Of a DNA stretch of 64,000 nucleotides, positions 63,265 to 64,000 are shown in pieces. Below the pieces are notes generated by a model. The model had not been told where the DNA came from. It did not search any database and saw nothing but the letters and a program-made list of their open reading frames with translations. Position 1 is the stretch's first letter; each line of letters begins with the position of its first letter. Location of the stretch: NCBI RefSeq assembly GCF_030406385.1, contig NZ_JAUEPM010000001.1, forward strand, positions 496,001 to 560,000. Direction: 5' to 3'. The translations under genes were made by a program, and so were the position numbers. This DNA is from Microbacterium oryzae (lineage in GTDB: Bacteria; Actinomycetota; Actinomycetes; Actinomycetales; Microbacteriaceae).

Positions 63265-64000
63265 ATGAGCGTCACCGTCGCCGCCGTCGACCTCGGAGCC
63301 ACCAGCGGACGGGTCATGCTCGGCCATGTCGGCCCCGACGAGCTGCGCCTCGAGGCGATCGCCCGCTTTCCCAACACACCCGTCGAGACGATCGACGGCC
63401 TGCACTGGAACATCCTCGAGCTGTACCGCTCGATCGTCGACGGCCTCCGCGCGGCAGCCCAGGCGGGCGAGGTCGCATCGATCGGCATCGACTCGTGGGC
63501 GGTCGACTACGCGCTCATCCGCGACGGTCGGATGCTCGGCACCCCCTACCACTACCGTGACGCCCGCACCGCGGCCGGCGTCGACGCCGTGCACGCCGTG
63601 GCTCCGTTCGCCGAGCTGTACGGCGAGAACGGACTGCAGTTCCTCGCGTTCAACACGCTCTACCAGTTCGCCGCCGACCGGATCGCGGGCACCCTGGACC
63701 TCGCCGACGAGGCCCTCCTCATCCCCGACCTCATCGCCTACTGGCTGACCGGCGAGCGCGTCGCCGAGAGCACCAACGCCTCCACGACGGGCCTGCTGCG
63801 CGTCGACGGCTCGGAGTGGAACCGGCCGCTGGCCGAGAGCGTCGGCATCCCGTCGCGCCTCCTCCCCGCACTCGTCCAGCCCGGACAGCGCATCGGCGTG
63901 CTCCGCGACGCCGTGCAGACCGCGACCGGCCTCACCGACGCCACCCCGGTCGTCGCGGTCGGCTCGCACGACACCGCATCTGCCGTCGTCGCCGTGCCGA
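63265..64000 (+). CDS. rhaB: Rhamnulokinase (partial, runs off the window)
   Basis: The first 245 residues of a FGGY-family sugar kinase that phosphorylates L-rhamnulose. The phosphate-binding 'VDLGATSGRVML' is at 8-19, 'GIDSWAVDYAL' near 75 carries the conserved Trp/Asp pair of rhamnulokinases, and 'YRDARTAAGV' and 'NASTTGLL' follow. AAGGAG lies 6 bases before the ATG. The gene is open to the last base; the C-terminal ATP-binding half is outside. Position after rhaI and rhaD completes the rhamnose pathway. Confidence 0.93.
   Translation, partial: MSVTVAAVDLGATSGRVMLGHVGPDELRLEAIARFPNTPVETIDGLHWNILELYRSIVDGLRAAAQAGEVASIGIDSWAVDYALIRDGRMLGTPYHYRDARTAAGVDAVHAVAPFAELYGENGLQFLAFNTLYQFAADRIAGTLDLADEALLIPDLIAYWLTGERVAESTNASTTGLLRVDGSEWNRPLAESVGIPSRLLPALVQPGQRIGVLRDAVQTATGLTDATPVVAVGSHDTASAVVAVP

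Noticed and set aside
61063-63969. A 968-codon minus-strand frame opposite rhaD and rhaB
   Set aside because: Shadow of two clearly recognised enzymes; composition is Val/Asp/Gly/Arg-rich with no motif.

Overview
The window is about 70% G+C, densely coded DNA with short gaps, frequent ATGA/GTGA stop-start overlaps and many GTG starts. The housekeeping block (metG, tatD, rsmA, ispE, a Pmt-type protein mannosyltransferase, monomeric icd) and the large number of LacI-regulated sugar loci point to an actinobacterium of the Microbacteriaceae, most likely Microbacterium or a close relative. That placement is inferred from gene content and style; no rRNA gene is present. I saw no tRNA, rRNA, CRISPR array, insertion sequence or phage gene, and no gene-free stretch longer than about 200 bases.

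Left part (1-10,963): a secreted ScyD/ScyE-type beta-propeller protein; a ChvE/MmsAB-type monosaccharide importer (binding protein, double ATPase, permease) with its LacI regulator; a four-gene glycine-betaine/choline-type osmoprotectant importer; and a divergent FUSC-type membrane protein. Middle (10,985-35,244): metG-tatD-rsmA-ispE transcribed leftward, rsmI, a DUF4407 membrane protein, a Pmt mannosyltransferase, a Dpp/Opp-type importer with a GH1 glycosidase and LacI regulator (probably beta-glucoside uptake), an aldo/keto reductase, RNase HI with a C-terminal extension, HrpA helicase and monomeric isocitrate dehydrogenase.

Right part (35,352-64,000): a large locus for the pectin backbone rhamnogalacturonan I (RG-I) and L-rhamnose. 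It holds a CE7-type esterase, a LacI regulator, a giant secreted enzyme joining a CE12 acetylesterase to a PL11 rhamnogalacturonan lyase, a second, cytoplasmic CE12 esterase, an ABC half-exporter, Gfo/Idh dehydrogenase plus DUF6807, a CUT1 sugar importer, a YesL-like protein, a GH42 beta-galactosidase, a three-gene Gfo/Idh + DUF993 + TIM-barrel isomerase cassette of unknown substrate, two more LacI regulators, L-rhamnose isomerase, an alpha/beta hydrolase, the bifunctional rhamnulose-1-phosphate aldolase/lactaldehyde dehydrogenase, and the start of rhamnulokinase. Extracellular lyase and esterase would release RG-I oligomers, the importer would take them up, GH42 and the cytoplasmic esterase would trim them, and RhaI-RhaB-RhaD would turn rhamnose into dihydroxyacetone phosphate and lactate. 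The content parallels the Bacillus subtilis yes locus, but no GH105 unsaturated galacturonyl hydrolase is visible here.

Two sequence-level patterns stand out. First, a 14-bp LacI-type operator (consensus near GGNAAGCGYTTTCC) recurs at or just after the predicted transcription start of at least five RG-I promoters, while rhaI has its own distinct operator (TTAAATCGTTTTAA). Second, at least nine genes carry a TAnnnT -10 box exactly six bases before the start codon, the signature of leaderless transcription.
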